Origin: Leptobrachium leishanense
Taxonomy: Eukaryota > Chordata > Amphibia > Anura > Megophryidae
NCBI GenBank assembly: GCA_009667805.1
Contig: CM019067.1
Location: 70,078,997 to 70,142,996 of the forward strand
Length of the DNA stretch: 64,000 nucleotides
Direction: 5' to 3'
Every line of letters starts with the position of its first letter. Position 1 is the first letter of the stretch. Positions 10,141-21,187 of the stretch are shown here, piece after piece. Below the pieces are notes generated by a model that saw nothing but the letters and a program-made list of their open reading frames with translations, was not told where the DNA came from and did no database searches. A program made the position numbers and the translations under genes.

Positions 10141-10567
10141 AGGCTAAGGTCAGACTAACGCAGTATTAACGTGCGTTTATCCGCACTAAATCACGGCCGT
10201 GCTAGCAGCAAATGACATCCAATGCCGAGCAACATACGAAGAACGGCCGCACGAAAGTCTGGCTGCGCAACGCAGGTGGCAAACGAACGCATTTTTTCGA
10301 GAACGTCAAACCGCTAGTACTGACGTACAGAGTGCGCTGCGTCCGCTAGCGGCGTGTGTGCGTGATTAGGAGACGTCAGACGCTGCTAATGTCCAGCCAA
10401 CATCACGTCCAGACGCAAAAAGGGTTTTATTGATGATCCGTACAAAATCATGGACGAAAATGCGCATCGTATGACCGCTATCGCGTATTCCGTGAAAAAA
10501 TACGTCCATTCGTTCAACGCACTTTTTCACGGACAACGCGAAAAATGCGTTAGTCTGACCCTAGCCT
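10141..10567. mobile_element. Foldback MITE, copy 2
   Basis: Termini AGGCTAAGGTCAGAC and GTCTGACCCTAGCCT, with the same interior as copies 1 and 3. It is flanked by TA on both sides (left 10139-10140, right 10568-10569), consistent with a TA target site. Confidence 0.8.
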
Positions 10568-10674
10568 TATAGCTTGCACCACCACCTGCACATATCCATA
10601 GGAAAATGAAATGCTAAAAAATACATGTCAATAAAGTGTAACACCATTTTAGCCATAAAGAAATCCATCATTAA

Positions 10675-11898
10675 CCACTTGAATGCTAAGGACGCGCTGA
10701 GCGCGTCCTCAGCATTCCCGCTGGTATGCGGAGGACGCGCTGAGCGCGTCCTCGCATTGGGGTCAGCGTTCGGCCGGGTTCCGGCCGATCGCTGCCCCTC
10801 CGGTGCGGGCTGACATCCTGGATGTCAGCCCGGCATCCGGAGCAGTGGCCGCCATTATTATGTGTCATCGCGCCCCCGCGATGACACATAATTCAGGCGC
10901 CCCCCCGCATGTGCGGAGGAGGCGCCTGAAAGGGAGGGGGGGGAGGTCCTTCGGACCTCTCTCCCTCCCGATCGGCGGCTCACAGGGGCTTAACCCAGGC
11001 ATCATTTGGAAGGGCACAGCCTGCCTTCCAAATGATGCCTGGCATTAACCCCTGGGGAGCTGGATCGCAAATCGGCGCTGAAAAGCGCCGATTTGCGATC
11101 CTTCCCGGGAGCTGGCCGACATCTTGGATGTCGGCCAAGCTTCCGGGAACTCCCCAGAGGACTGGCGTCATCGTGCGCAGCACGATGACGCCAGTCCTAG
11201 CATTAACCCCTAACTGCCACGAAGTGTGGAGATAGGGAGTTCCAATGAACTCCCTATCTCCCGATCCGTGGCAGTTAGGGGTTAAATTTTGATATCGTTG
11301 GATCGGCCAGAGCATGGCCGTTCCAACGATACCAAACATGAAAGTAAAAAAATTGTAAAAAAAAAAAAAAAGAAAAAGAAAAAAAAAAAATTAAAAAAAA
11401 TTAAAAAAAAAAATAAACACTTTTTTTGTTTTTTTTTGTTTTGTTAATGCAGCAATATTGTTCCCATTTCAATTATAATGTGAACAATGATGCTGCATTA
11501 ACGATTTTTGTATGCGGTGCGTTTGTTAAAAATGGTGTCATTTTCCCCAAAAAAAAATGTAACGAGACCCCATCTCTAATTTTTTTAACAAGCGCACCCC
11601 ATACAAAATATAACCGCAATTGCTCGCATGTTAAAATGTGGAAAAAAACACTTTACACGCTGTAAATTATTGAAAATACATATTTTATTGCATTTTTGTT
11701 ATAATATACAAACATGACATAACGTATACATATAAAATGACATATTATGAATCTACCGAGTCTGACGGAAAGAACGATATATAATATGTCGATGTCATAT
11801 ACTAAAATAAGCCTTCAAAACAGGTTTAAACATGATGCGCAAAACAGGTAAAAAATGACCTCAGCACAGGGGCGGGAAAAGCCTCAGCAGCGAAAGGG
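10675..11898. mobile_element. TTAA-type palindromic element, copy C (complete)
   Basis: Bounded by TTAA at 10671-10674 and 11899-11902. Terminal repeats are imperfect: CCACTTGAATGCT on the left, and CCCTTTCGCTGCTGAGG when the right end is read inward. The interior is a chain of hairpins: GGACGCGCTGAGCGCGTCC, a 'gctgacatcctggatgtcagc' pair, GTGTCATCGCG/CGCGATGACAC, CGTCATCGTGC/GCACGATGACG and others. TTAA duplication is the mark of piggyBac-type transposases. It has no coding capacity, so it would depend on a transposase from elsewhere. Confidence 0.85.
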
Positions 11899-12102
11899 TT
11901 AACTAGTTTAATGTAGTCTAATGGAAAGTAATAATCAGAAATGTACGTATATTAGGATGTATGGGCTATAGAGTCTAAAGTTATTGTGGTTGTGTATAAA
12001 CTGACTTATGGATGTATCTGCATGTTTTATAAGAGCTCGAAATTTACCTGCATCTGCATGCCCGAGGAAAGCAGAAATTCGAGCAAAGTAAGTGGATACC
12101 CA

Positions 12103-12178
12103 GGACTACTTGAAAACGAGAGAAATCTCAATATATCCTTCAGGTAAAATTACTTTATAAATAAAATAAATAAATACT
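12103..12178 (+). repeat. Short retroelement tail (GAGAAATCTCAAT family)
   Basis: GGACTACTTGAAAACGAGAG, then AAATCTCAATATATCC and (AAATA)n. The same segment occurs at 21188-21250, 21463-21556 (minus), 24330-24402 and 31428-31507. The A-rich simple tail suggests a LINE or SINE 3' end. The parent element is not in this window. Confidence 0.6.
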
Positions 12179-12391
12179 GATCAAGTCCATGCAGCAGTGG
12201 ACCATCATCAAGGGACCAGTCTTAAAATGATATCAGTGCTCAGTGTGAAGTTCAGCTACTTAATTTGTGTTACATTGTGATCAGGGGATAGATGGTCCTC
12301 TAAGTAAGGCGGGGGACTAAAAGCTTTCTCTCAAGTCCAGGGTTCAGCAATCTTGGCCCTCCAGGTGTTTTGGAACTACATCTTCCATGAT

Positions 12392-13235
12392 TGTCACGAT
12401 TCCACCTAGGGTCTATGGTTTTGGCCCCTATACACAGTATTCTATTCTACCCTTCCGATGCTTAGATGGTCGGCAAAGCTATCTATATTCAGAAAACAGA
12501 ATGACACATACCCAGTAAGGGTTAACAGATACCAAAATACAATGAGATATTTTGTCAGGATAGCAGGGGTATTAGTACAAGGAGAGGTAGTCAGACGTAT
12601 GCCAACAGAGCGGGTTTGCCTGGAATAGCCAAGTTGGTATACAGAGCGGGTTTGTCAGGAATAGCCATGTTGGTACACCGAGCGGGTTTGTCAGGAATAG
12701 CCAAGTTGGTACACCGAGCGGGTTTGTCAGGAATAGCCAAGTTGGTACACAGAGCGGGTTTGTCAGGAATAGCCAAGTTGGTACACCGAGCGGGTTTGTC
12801 AGGAATAGCCAAGTTGGTACACAGAGCGGGTTTGTCAGGAATAGCCAAGTTGGTACACAGAGCGGGTTTGTCAGGAATAGCCAAGTTGGTACACAGAGCG
12901 GGTTTGTCAGGAATAGCCAAGTCGATACACAGAGCGAGTTTGTCAAGAATAGCCAAGTCGGTGCACAGAAACGGTTCATCAGGAATAGCCAGGTCAGTAC
13001 ACAGAACAATAGCAAATATAATAGAAAGCACTGAGGGATGTGAGGACCACATCAGGGCACTTGAGTGAATGAGACGCTGGGCTTTAAACCTGGAGGGCAC
13101 CGTGTCATCAGGCTTCGCCCCACCCCCTGATGTCTTATGTGACTGCCGCAATCCTGCTCTTCACTCGGTGCCCAGCCAGCGAGCAGTGAGTAGGACTCTG
13201 TCGGGTGCCGGGCGCTGTCGTCAAGGAACATGACA
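12392..13235 (+). mobile_element. Solo LTR with internal minisatellite
   Basis: Starts TGTCACGATTCC and ends GGAACATGACA, with a perfect 5-bp duplication ATGAT (12387-12391 and 13236-13240). TG...CA ends and a 5-bp duplication indicate an LTR retroelement. No internal region or second LTR is present, so this is a solo LTR left by recombination. It sits in a short repeat that reads 'ggccctccaggtgttttgg' upstream. A 36-bp minisatellite occupies almost half of it. Orientation is not certain. Confidence 0.75.
12603..13010. repeat. 36-bp minisatellite inside the solo LTR
   Basis: About 11 copies of a unit containing GCGGGTTTGTCAGGAATAGC and CAAGTTGGTACAC. Copies at the right edge are more diverged (CAAGTCGATACAC, CAGGTCAGTACAC) than those in the middle, so it probably grew from the centre or left. 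The long open frames on both strands (12591-13151 minus, 12616-13068 plus) follow from the period being a multiple of three. Confidence 0.9.
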
Positions 13236-13240
13236 ATGAT

Positions 13241-14190
13241 GTTCGAGCTTTACTTATGGTGGCTGAGCCTTATAGGAAATGTAGTTTCAAGGAGGGCCAA
13301 GCTTGCTGACCTCTGCTCAGGGGAAGGGAGTTTGCTCTTTTTCCCATGTGTGATCAGGCATTACTTCTTTTTTTTTTTCAAAGCTATTGGGATATACACA
13401 AATAGGTACAGGAGAAGTAACAGAGATCCCTTCTGACATTTAAGAGGTCAAACTTACCTGCACTCTAAGTCCCCAATAGAAGTCCAGCCAGCAAATTGTT
13501 ATCAAGTGAGGATTAGAATCTGGCATTACGGCACATGCTTTTTGTTATATATGGTCCAAGTTGGCATAGGTTTTCACTTGACCCCAGCCCAGTTATTTCT
13601 GCCAGTTCCTTCACCATCTCTAGACCATCACATCCCGGTGGTGCAGGGGATTTCCAGCTGTCTGTTGAAGGACCTGATTGCTCCAGTCCTATGGGATTGT
13701 TCAATACTTGTGAGCAACGTAAAGAAATCAAAGAAAAAGGACAGTGCTCTGCATCTGGTCATAAACATCAACATTCCTTTGTGTACTATAACCATTTAAA
13801 AATGGAGGGTATGCATTGTGTTGGGACTTGTTGATGCAGGACACTGGATGGTGAAGGTGTGCTTGAAGGACAAATAAAATGTAGCTGAGAGTGGATGAGT
13901 TGAAGAGCTCCTCCATAGGGCATAACCCTAACACAAGTAGATGGTGAGAAGCCAAACAACAAGACAATGAGCGTTAGAGGATCTAAGGTTAATGTATAAA
14001 AAGGAAAGCTGGTACCCAGTAACCTCTTTTATTAGACTAACAGCGAAAACCAGCAAACCCCCTTTCTAAAGTAGTGTACAAACAACATTTATCTTATAGA
14101 GAGTTTATCATGAGGTATAAAAAGTGGTGCTACTCACATATTACTTTCCCAAGACTTTTTACTATATAAGTATTTGGTAAACCACAGTGA
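13241..14190. other. No gene recognised
   Basis: 13241-13310 is the right half of the short repeat holding the solo LTR. Beyond it I see only short frames without motifs and a T-run near 13370. Confidence 0.45.
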
Positions 14191-14194
14191 AAAC

Positions 14195-14391
14195 ACTGTG
14201 GGCTATGTTACAAATCTGGTGTTAACTTAACCAGAGCTGTTGTAAACTTCCCAGAGCCATTATAGCCTATGGAGGTTTTAAGTTTACAACAGCTCTGGTT
14301 AAGTTAGCACCAAGTATGTAATATGGCCCACAGTCTATGGAGTTGTTAAGTTTACAACAGCTCTGGATAAGTTAGCACCAACTTTGTAATA
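14195..14391. mobile_element. Small MITE with a duplicated right arm
   Basis: GTGGGCTATGTTACAAATC at the left pairs with GTATGTAATATGGCCCAC near 14316-14333, and GTTTACAACAGCTCTGG pairs with CCAGAGCTGTTGTAAAC. A second copy of the right arm follows directly (14335-14391), just before the hAT insertion site. Its termini resemble the GGGCCCTATTACA group (53984, 58051). Confidence 0.65.
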
Positions 14392-15024
14392 CTGCCATGC
14401 AGTGGCGTCACTAGAGTTGGTGTCACCCGGTGCGGTATCTTATGGTGTCACCCCCCCCCCGAGTTTTACGGGGTTTTTTTAACTACTTTTACTCATAAAT
14501 TAGTACTCCCATATAACACTGAATGCTCATAATACATGGCGCACATTACTGTGAGGTTTATTGCTAGAGCTCTGTGATTTGCTCTTACACAAATGGTGGC
14601 AAACTGACAGCAAGTACGGTGCCTGTTCGAAGGCAGTGAAAGTCCTCATAAAGAAGTAATGGTTAATCTGTTCGGAGACACCGAACAGCAAAAAAAGTCC
14701 TGATGTCCGGTGTTTTCATTTGGCAGGTTTATTCAGTGCGAACGAACACCATAGGTTTCAATGTTAAAAATATTCCTGTTTTTATCCAATATCTAATAAA
14801 CCGTTTATTCCTTTAATCCATAGTAAAAAATCTCTTTATTTATTGATTTTATTTTTTTTGTATCCATTGTAACCATTTTTTTTCTAATAAGCAATTTTTC
14901 TTTTTTTCTGTAACAGACCTTTTTATTATCATTCATCAGAACTTACAGATGAAACTCTAAAAATTAGAATATTGTGCAAAAGTTCATTTATTTCAGTAAT
15001 GCAACTTAAAAGGTGAAACTAATA

Positions 15025-18000
15025 CATGATGGCCTCGCATGAGCTCCTTTGTTTCCTCAGAACATGGTCTCCCTCTAACTCTCGCGCTGCCAATCACTCC
15101 CACTACCACAAATCCCATTCCCACCTTCTCTTTCTCACCCTCCTGCTGCTACTCTCTTCAGGTGACATATCCCCTAACCCTGGCCCCACAACACATCCAA
15201 TACTTCCCTCTCATCCTATCTCCATCGCACATAAATCACCTCCCTGCAAGCCCAGCAACCTCATCCCCATAATCCCTCAGCGCCTGTCCTCTTTCTCCTG
15301 CGCCCTCTGGAACGCTCGCTCTGTGTGCAACAAACTCACAGCAATCCATGACCTCTTCCTTTCAAACTCCTTCAACCTCCTAGCTTTAACTGAAACCTGG
15401 ATAACTCCCTCTGACACGGCCTCCGTTGCTGCTCTCTCACATGGCGGTCTACACTTGAGCCATACCCCCAGACCGGGTGAGAGAAATGGTGGCGGGGTCG
15501 GAATCCTGCTCTCTCCCACCTGCACCTACCAGCATCTCCCTCCACCCCCATCCCTCTCCTTCTCCTCCTTCGAGACACACTGCATCCGCCTGTTCTCTCC
15601 TCTGGCCCTCAGGGTGGCAGTCATCTACCGCCCACCGGGACCAACCTCCCAGTTCTTTGACCACTTTGCTACCTGGCTCTCTCACTTTCTGTCTTCTAAT
15701 CTTCCATGCCTAGTTCTCGGGGACTTCAACATTCCCATTGACGATCCTTCCGCCCCTGCTGCCTCCAAACTTCTTTCACTCACGTCCTCCCTTGGACTCA
15801 CACAATCCTCCCTCCTCCCTACCCACCGCGATGGTCACGCTATTGACCTTGTCTTTTCCAACCTCTGCTCCATTTCTGAGTTCAACTGTCGCCCTTTCCC
15901 CATCTCTGACCACCACCTTCTCTCTTTCAACCTATCTGGACTTCCTAAACACCCTGCTCCCCCACCCCGCACACACACTCGCAGAAATCTACAGGCTGTG
16001 GACCCCCATCAATTCTCCAACCTACTTCACCACCTCCCTCATACCTCATCCTTCACCTGCCCTGATGCTGCCACTAATCACTACAACACTACGCTTATCT
16101 CTGCTCTAGACACTCTTGCTCCTCTTCGACTCTGTAAGGCCCCACGCCGCCAGCGTCAGCCCTGGCACACCCTCCAGACTCGCTACCTGCAAAGATGCTC
16201 CCGCACCGCAGAGCGTGCCTGGAGGAAATCCCGCTCTGAAGCTGATTTTGTTCACTTCAAGTTTATTCTCCGGTCATACACCTCTGCCCTCCACTTGGCC
16301 AAACAATCCTTCTTCTCATCTCTTATATCTACGCTGTCCTCCAACCCTAAACGGCTCTGGTCCACCTTCAACACCCTCCTCTACCCACCTGCACCTCCCC
16401 CCTCAGCTGCCTTCAGCGCTCAAGACCTGGCAGACTACTTCCTCAGTAAAACTTTAACTATCAGAAGCAACATCCCAACACAAGATAGTTATCTGCCACC
16501 TCCACTCCCACAGGTCCCATCTGCCACCCTCTGCCGCTTCCTCCCAACCACTGAGGAGGAAGTCAATTCCTTATTGTCCTCCTCACATCTCACCACGTGC
16601 CCGCTCGACCCCATTCCCTCACATCTAATTCCTCCCCTCTCCTCCTCCCTCACCCCTGCTCTCACACACATCTTCAACCTATCTCTCTCCACTGGCTCCT
16701 TTCCATCCGCCTTCAAACACGCGCTAGTTACCCCTTTACTAAAGAAACCATCCCTAGATCCCAACTCTCCATCCAACTACCGTCCTGTATCCCTGCTTCC
16801 CTTTACCTCTAAGCTCTTAGAAAAACTAGTCTTCAACCGCCTCTCCATCTTCCTGTCCTCCAATTCCCTACTTGACCCCCTGCAATCTGGCTTCCGTCCC
16901 CTACACTCAACTGAAACTGCCCTCACCAAAGTCACCAACGACCTCCTAACTGCTAAAAAACACGGCCACTATTCTATTCTCATCCTGCTTGACCTCTCGG
17001 CTGCTTTTGACACTGTTGACCACCCCCTCCTTCTACTGACCCTCAACTCTCTGGGTCTCGGTGACACTGCACTTGCTTGGATTGACTCCTATTTATCCAA
17101 CAGGTCCTTCTGTGTGTCCTTTGCTGGTAACTCCTCCTCCTCATTGCCTCTATCTGTTGGTGTACCTCAAGGCTCTGTCCTTGGTCCTCTGCTCTTTTCC
17201 ATCTACACCTCCTCCCTGGGCAAAATCATCAACAGCTTTGGCTTTAATTACCACCTCTACGCTGATGACACTCAGATCTACCTCTCTACCCCTGATCTCT
17301 CTCCCCCTGTCCTTTCCAAAGTCAGTGACTGTTTATCTGGCATCTCCTCCTGGATGGCCTCCCACCACCTAAAGATCAACATGTCAAAGACTGAGCTCCT
17401 ACTTATTCCTCCCTCTAATGCCGCCCCACCTCCTGACTTCTCGATCACGGTGGAGGGTATCACCATCTCCCCATCAAACCAAGTTCGCTGTCTTGGAGTT
17501 ACACTTGACTCTGCTCTTTCCTTCATCCCCCACATCAAGTCTCTTTCCTCCTCCTGCCGATACCAACTGCGTAATATTTACAGAATTCGGCCATTTCTTA
17601 CCGCTGTCGCCACAAAACAACTCATACACGCCCTGGTAATCTCCCGACTCGACTATTGCAATAATCTCTTATCTGGCCTCCCTCTGTCCCACCTCTCCCC
17701 CCTACAATCCATCCTGAACGCCTCCGCCAGGCTAATTCACCTCACCCGCCGCTCTGTCTCTGCCGCTCCCCTCTGCGAGTCCCTTCACTGGCTTCCCATC
17801 CACTGCAGAATTAAGTTCAAAATCCTTATCCTTACCTACAAAAGCCTCACTAACTCAGCTCCCCACTACCTGTCCTCACTAATCACCAAATACACCCCAG
17901 CCCGCTCCCTAAGGTCAAACAGTGACCTGCGCCTAGCTTCTCCCCGCATCACCTCTTCCCATGATAGACTGCAGGATTTCTCACGCGCAGCCCCCACTCT

Positions 18001-18327
18001 CTGGAACGCTCTCCCTCGTACTGTCAGACTTTCCCCTAACTTCTCTTCCTTCAAACGCTCCCTTAAAACATTCCTATTTAGGGAAGCCTACCACCCAACT
18101 CACTGACGCAACCATCAATCACTCTCACCTTACAGTCCTCTCCTCCTGTATCCAACCCCAACCCTCCCAGATTGTGAGTTCCTACGGGAATAGGGCCCTC
18201 ATCTCCTTCTGTACTGTTTGTCAAATGTTGTTCAATGTATTGTAACCCTGTCTATACTGTGCTTATTGTACAGCGCTGCGGAATATGCTGGCGCTTTATA
18301 AATAAAGAATAATAATAATAATAATAT
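15025..18327 (+). mobile_element. L2-type LINE, 5' truncated but with intact ORF
   Basis: Non-LTR retrotransposon in the left terminal repeat of the Tc1: the flanks GTGAAACTAATA and ATATATGAGACTCATT join into the sequence predicted by the other terminal repeat. It has one long ORF, a 200-bp 3' UTR with AGCGCTGCGGAATATGCTGG, and ends in TTTATAAATAAAG(AATAAT)n, the L2-style microsatellite tail. The 5' end begins one base before the first ATG, so the 5' UTR is missing. Any target duplication is masked by the AATA-rich junction. Lack of disabling changes suggests recent insertion. Confidence 0.85.
15026..18106 (+). CDS. L2-type LINE ORF2: endonuclease and reverse transcriptase
   Basis: 1026 residues, no interruption. 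Residues 34-54 are a Leu-rich stretch ending GDISPNPGP, a 2A-like ribosome-skipping motif. An apurinic-type endonuclease follows: N96 (WNARS), E123 (LTETW), Y201 (YRPPG), D233/N235 (GDFN), D274 and SDH at 294-296. Reverse transcriptase motifs are [12 protein letters not shown] (about 655-665), [10 protein letters not shown] (about 711-720) and YADD (745-748). The C-terminal part has the conserved LHWLP and APTLWNALP blocks typical of L2/CR1/Rex proteins. All catalytic residues I can check are present. The protein would nick target DNA and copy its own RNA there. The ATG used may not be the family's original start because the element is 5' truncated. There is no separate ORF1 in this copy. Confidence 0.85.
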   Translation: MMASHELLCFLRTWSPSNSRAANHSHYHKSHSHLLFLTLLLLLSSGDISPNPGPTTHPILPSHPISIAHKSPPCKPSNLIPIIPQRLSSFSCALWNARSVCNKLTAIHDLFLSNSFNLLALTETWITPSDTASVAALSHGGLHLSHTPRPGERNGGGVGILLSPTCTYQHLPPPPSLSFSSFETHCIRLFSPLALRVAVIYRPPGPTSQFFDHFATWLSHFLSSNLPCLVLGDFNIPIDDPSAPAASKLLSLTSSLGLTQSSLLPTHRDGHAIDLVFSNLCSISEFNCRPFPISDHHLLSFNLSGLPKHPAPPPRTHTRRNLQAVDPHQFSNLLHHLPHTSSFTCPDAATNHYNTTLISALDTLAPLRLCKAPRRQRQPWHTLQTRYLQRCSRTAERAWRKSRSEADFVHFKFILRSYTSALHLAKQSFFSSLISTLSSNPKRLWSTFNTLLYPPAPPPSAAFSAQDLADYFLSKTLTIRSNIPTQDSYLPPPLPQVPSATLCRFLPTTEEEVNSLLSSSHLTTCPLDPIPSHLIPPLSSSLTPALTHIFNLSLSTGSFPSAFKHALVTPLLKKPSLDPNSPSNYRPVSLLPFTSKLLEKLVFNRLSIFLSSNSLLDPLQSGFRPLHSTETALTKVTNDLLTAKKHGHYSILILLDLSAAFDTVDHPLLLLTLNSLGLGDTALAWIDSYLSNRSFCVSFAGNSSSSLPLSVGVPQGSVLGPLLFSIYTSSLGKIINSFGFNYHLYADDTQIYLSTPDLSPPVLSKVSDCLSGISSWMASHHLKINMSKTELLLIPPSNAAPPPDFSITVEGITISPSNQVRCLGVTLDSALSFIPHIKSLSSSCRYQLRNIYRIRPFLTAVATKQLIHALVISRLDYCNNLLSGLPLSHLSPLQSILNASARLIHLTRRSVSAAPLCESLHWLPIHCRIKFKILILTYKSLTNSAPHYLSSLITKYTPARSLRSNSDLRLASPRITSSHDRLQDFSRAAPTLWNALPRTVRLSPNFSSFKRSLKTFLFREAYHPTH

Positions 18328-18558
18328 ATGAGACTCATTAGATGCAAAGCAAGATAGTTCAAGTGGTGATTTGTCATAATTGTGATGATTATGGCTTACA
18401 GCTCATGAAAACCCAAATCCACAATCTCAGAAAATTTGAATATTACATGCATTCAATAAAACAAGGATTGTACATAGAACAATATGGCACCTCTGAAAAG
18501 TATAAGCTGCAGATGTACTCAGTACTTGGTTTGGGCCCCTTTTGCAGCAATTACTGCC

Positions 18559-19524
18559 TCAATACGGCCGGCGTGGCATGGAAGCTATCAGCCTGTGGCA
18601 CTGATGAGGTGTTATGGAAGACCAGGATGCTTCAATAGCGGCCTTCAGCTCTTCTGCATTGTTCGGTCTCATGTCTCTCATCTTTCTCTTGGCAATGCCC
18701 CATAGATTCTCCAAGGGGTTCAGGTCAGGTGAGTTTGCTGGCCAATTGAGCACAGTAATCCCACGGTCATTGAACCAGGTTTTGGTGCTTTTGGCAGTGT
18801 GGGCAGGTGCCAAGTCCTGCTGGAAAATGAAGTCAGCATCCCCATAAAGCTGGTCTGTGGAAGGAAGCATGAAGTGCCCCAAAATCTCCTGGTAGACGGC
18901 TGCGTTGACCCTGGACTTAATGAAGCACAGTGGACCAACACCAGCAGATGACATGGCTCCCCAAATCAACACAGACTGTGGAAACTTCACACTGGACTTC
19001 AAGCATCTTGCAGTGGGTGCCTCTCCATTCTTCCTCCATACTCTGGCTCCTTGGTTTCCAAATGAGATGCAAAAGTTTCTCTCATCAGAAAAAAGAACTT
19101 TGGACCACTGAGCAACAGACCAGGTCTGTTTTTCTTTAGCCCAGGTAAGACGCTTCTGATGTTGTTTGTTGTTCAGGAGCGGCTTGACATGAGGAATACG
19201 ACATTTGAAGCCCATGTCCAGGATCCGTGTGTGTGTGGTGGCTCTTGATGCACTGACTCCAGCCTCAGTCCACTCCTTGTGAAAGTCCAACACTTTTGAA
19301 TGGCTTTTTCCTGACAATCCTCTCCAGGCTGCGTCATCCCTGCTGCTTGTGCACCTTTTTCTTCCACACTTTTCCCTTCCACATAACTTTCTATTAATGT
19401 GCTTTGATACAGCACTTTGGGAACATCCAACTTCTTTTGCAATGACCTTTTGAGGCTTTCCCTCCTTATGGAGGGTGTCAATGATGGTTTTCTGCACAAC
19501 AGTCAGGTCAGCAGTCTTTCCCAT
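18559..19524 (-). pseudogene. Tc1 transposase with C-terminal frameshift
   Basis: The frame opens at 19560, but the family start is more likely the MGKTADLT Met at 19524. An N-terminal paired-type helix-turn-helix (KVIAKEVGCSQSAVSKHI) precedes a DDE catalytic domain: D in LFSDERN, D in FQQDLAPAH, E in NPLENLWG, with 34 residues between the last two (DD34E). The usual Asn after the second Asp (QDNAPAH) is Leu here. Near 18566 one extra C (CGCCGGCCG) shifts the frame, giving ...MPRRPY-stop. The usual last ~14 residues can still be read in the next frame. Function is therefore doubtful, though the core is complete. About 321 residues remain against a usual ~335-340. Confidence 0.85.
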
Positions 19525-19794
19525 GATTGTGATTCCTACTGAACCTGACTGAGAGACCATTTAAAGGCTCAGGAACCCTTTGCAGGTGTTATGGCTTAAT
19601 TAGCTGATTAGAGTGGGACACTTTGAGCCTAGAATATATTGCACCTTTTCACAATATTCTAATTTTCTGAGATTGTGGATTTGGGGTTTTCATGAGCTGT
19701 AAACCATAATCTTCACAATTATAACAAATCACGGCTTGAACTATCTTGCTTTGCATGTAAAGAGTCTACCACATATATTCGTTTCACCTTTTAA

Positions 19795-20872
19795 CCCTTT
19801 CGCTGCTGAGGTATTTCCCGCCTCTGTGCTGAGGTCATTTTTACCGATTTTGCTCATCATGTTTAAATGTGTTTTGAAGGCTTATTTTAGTATATGACCC
19901 AGACATATTATATATCGTTCTTTCCGTCAGACTCGGCAGATTCATAATATGTCATTATTATATGTATACGTCATGACCTGTCTGTATATTATAACAAAAA
20001 ATGCAATAAAATATGAATTTTCAATAATTTACAACGTGTAAAGTGTTTTTTTTTCAAATTCTAACATGCGAGCAATTGCGGTTATATTTTGTATGGGGTG
20101 CGCTTGTTAAAAAAAATAGAGATGGGGTCTCGTTACATTTTTTTTGGGGAAAATTGCGCGATTTTTAACAAACGCACCGCATACAAAAATCGTTAGTGCA
20201 GCATTATTGTTCACATTATAATTGAAATGGGAACAATATTGCTGCATTAACGAACCAAAAAAAGAAAAAAAAACTTGTTTATTTTTTTTTTAAATATTTT
20301 TTTATTTTTATTTAAAAAAAAAAACTTTTTTCATACTCATGTTTGGTATTGTTGGAACGGCCAGGCTCTGGCCAATCAAACAATACCAAATATTAACCCC
20401 TAACTGCCACGGATCGGGAGATAGGGGGTTCATTGGAACCCCCTATCTCCACCATTGGTGGCAGTTAGGGGTTAACTCCAGGACTGGTGTCATCGTGCTA
20501 TGCACGATGACGCCAGGCCTCAGGGGGCATGCCCGGAAGCTTGGCCGACATCCAAGATGTCGGCCAGCTCCGGGAAAGGATCACGAACCGGCGCTTTTCC
20601 TCCCCCCCTCCCTTTCAGGCGCCTCCTCCGCACATGCGGGGGGGGGCGCCTGAATTAGGTGTCATCGCGCCCCCGCGATGACACCTAATTACTCCGGCGG
20701 CGGTTCCGGGTGCTGGGCTGACATCGAGGATGTCAGCCCGCACCGGGGGGGCCAGCGATCGGCCAGAACCCGGCCGAACGCTGGCTCCAAAGGGAGGATG
20801 CGCTCAGCGCGTCCTCCGCTAGGAACGATACTGCGGGTGGACACGCTGAGCGCGTCCTCCGCAGTGAAGTGG
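19795..20872. mobile_element. TTAA-type palindromic element, copy D (complete)
   Basis: Inserted in the Tc1 right terminal repeat, where the intact left one reads CTTTTAAG at the matching site (as reverse complement of CTTAAAAG). TTAA is duplicated at 19791-19794 and 20873-20876. This proves the target-site preference of the family. Ends are CCCTTTCGCTGCTGAGG and, inverted, CCACTTCACTGCGGAGG. The interior is the same hairpin chain as copy C, in opposite orientation. Non-coding. Confidence 0.9.
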
Positions 20873-21187
20873 TTAAGTTGCATTACTGAAATAAATGAAC
20901 TTATGCACGATATTCAAATTTTTCGAGTTTCACCTGTATATGTTAATTCCAGATATTTTCATTCAGTAGATCTTTTTAAAACAGCAGGCGACAGGTTTGC
21001 AGCAGCATTCGGTGGCTGATTCCCTGCACTTCAGGGACCCTATGGTGAATTCACTGGGGAAATTTGATTCCCCAAAGTGCGGGGAACAACAGAACACTGA
21101 AATGTCTGCGTCATTTCGTTGCTCTGTGAATATCCTCTTTGTGGTGTTTTTTCTGCCACCCCATGGAAAGTGCCAGCCTAGGCCTTG

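Larger units (their letters stand above)
14946..20936 (-). mobile_element. Tc1/mariner element with two later insertions
   Basis: Termini CAGATGAAACTCTAAAAATT (14946) and, inverted, CAGGTGAAACTCGAAAAATT (ending 20936), with TA on each side (14944-14945, 20937-20938). The long terminal repeats continue through GTAATGCAACTTAAAAGGTG and the 'gcaaagcaagatag' block. The left one is split by the L2 LINE (15025-18327) and the right one by a TTAA element (19795-20872). With these removed the element is about 1.6 kb, the normal Tc1 size. Its transposase runs on the minus strand. Confidence 0.9.

Noticed and set aside
12591..13151. 186-codon minus frame with repeated NLAIPDKPA
   Set aside because: Shadow of the 36-bp minisatellite in the solo LTR.
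13506..13834. Overlapping frames of ~97-99 codons
   Set aside because: Two overlapping plus frames and two minus frames without motifs. Consistent with chance.
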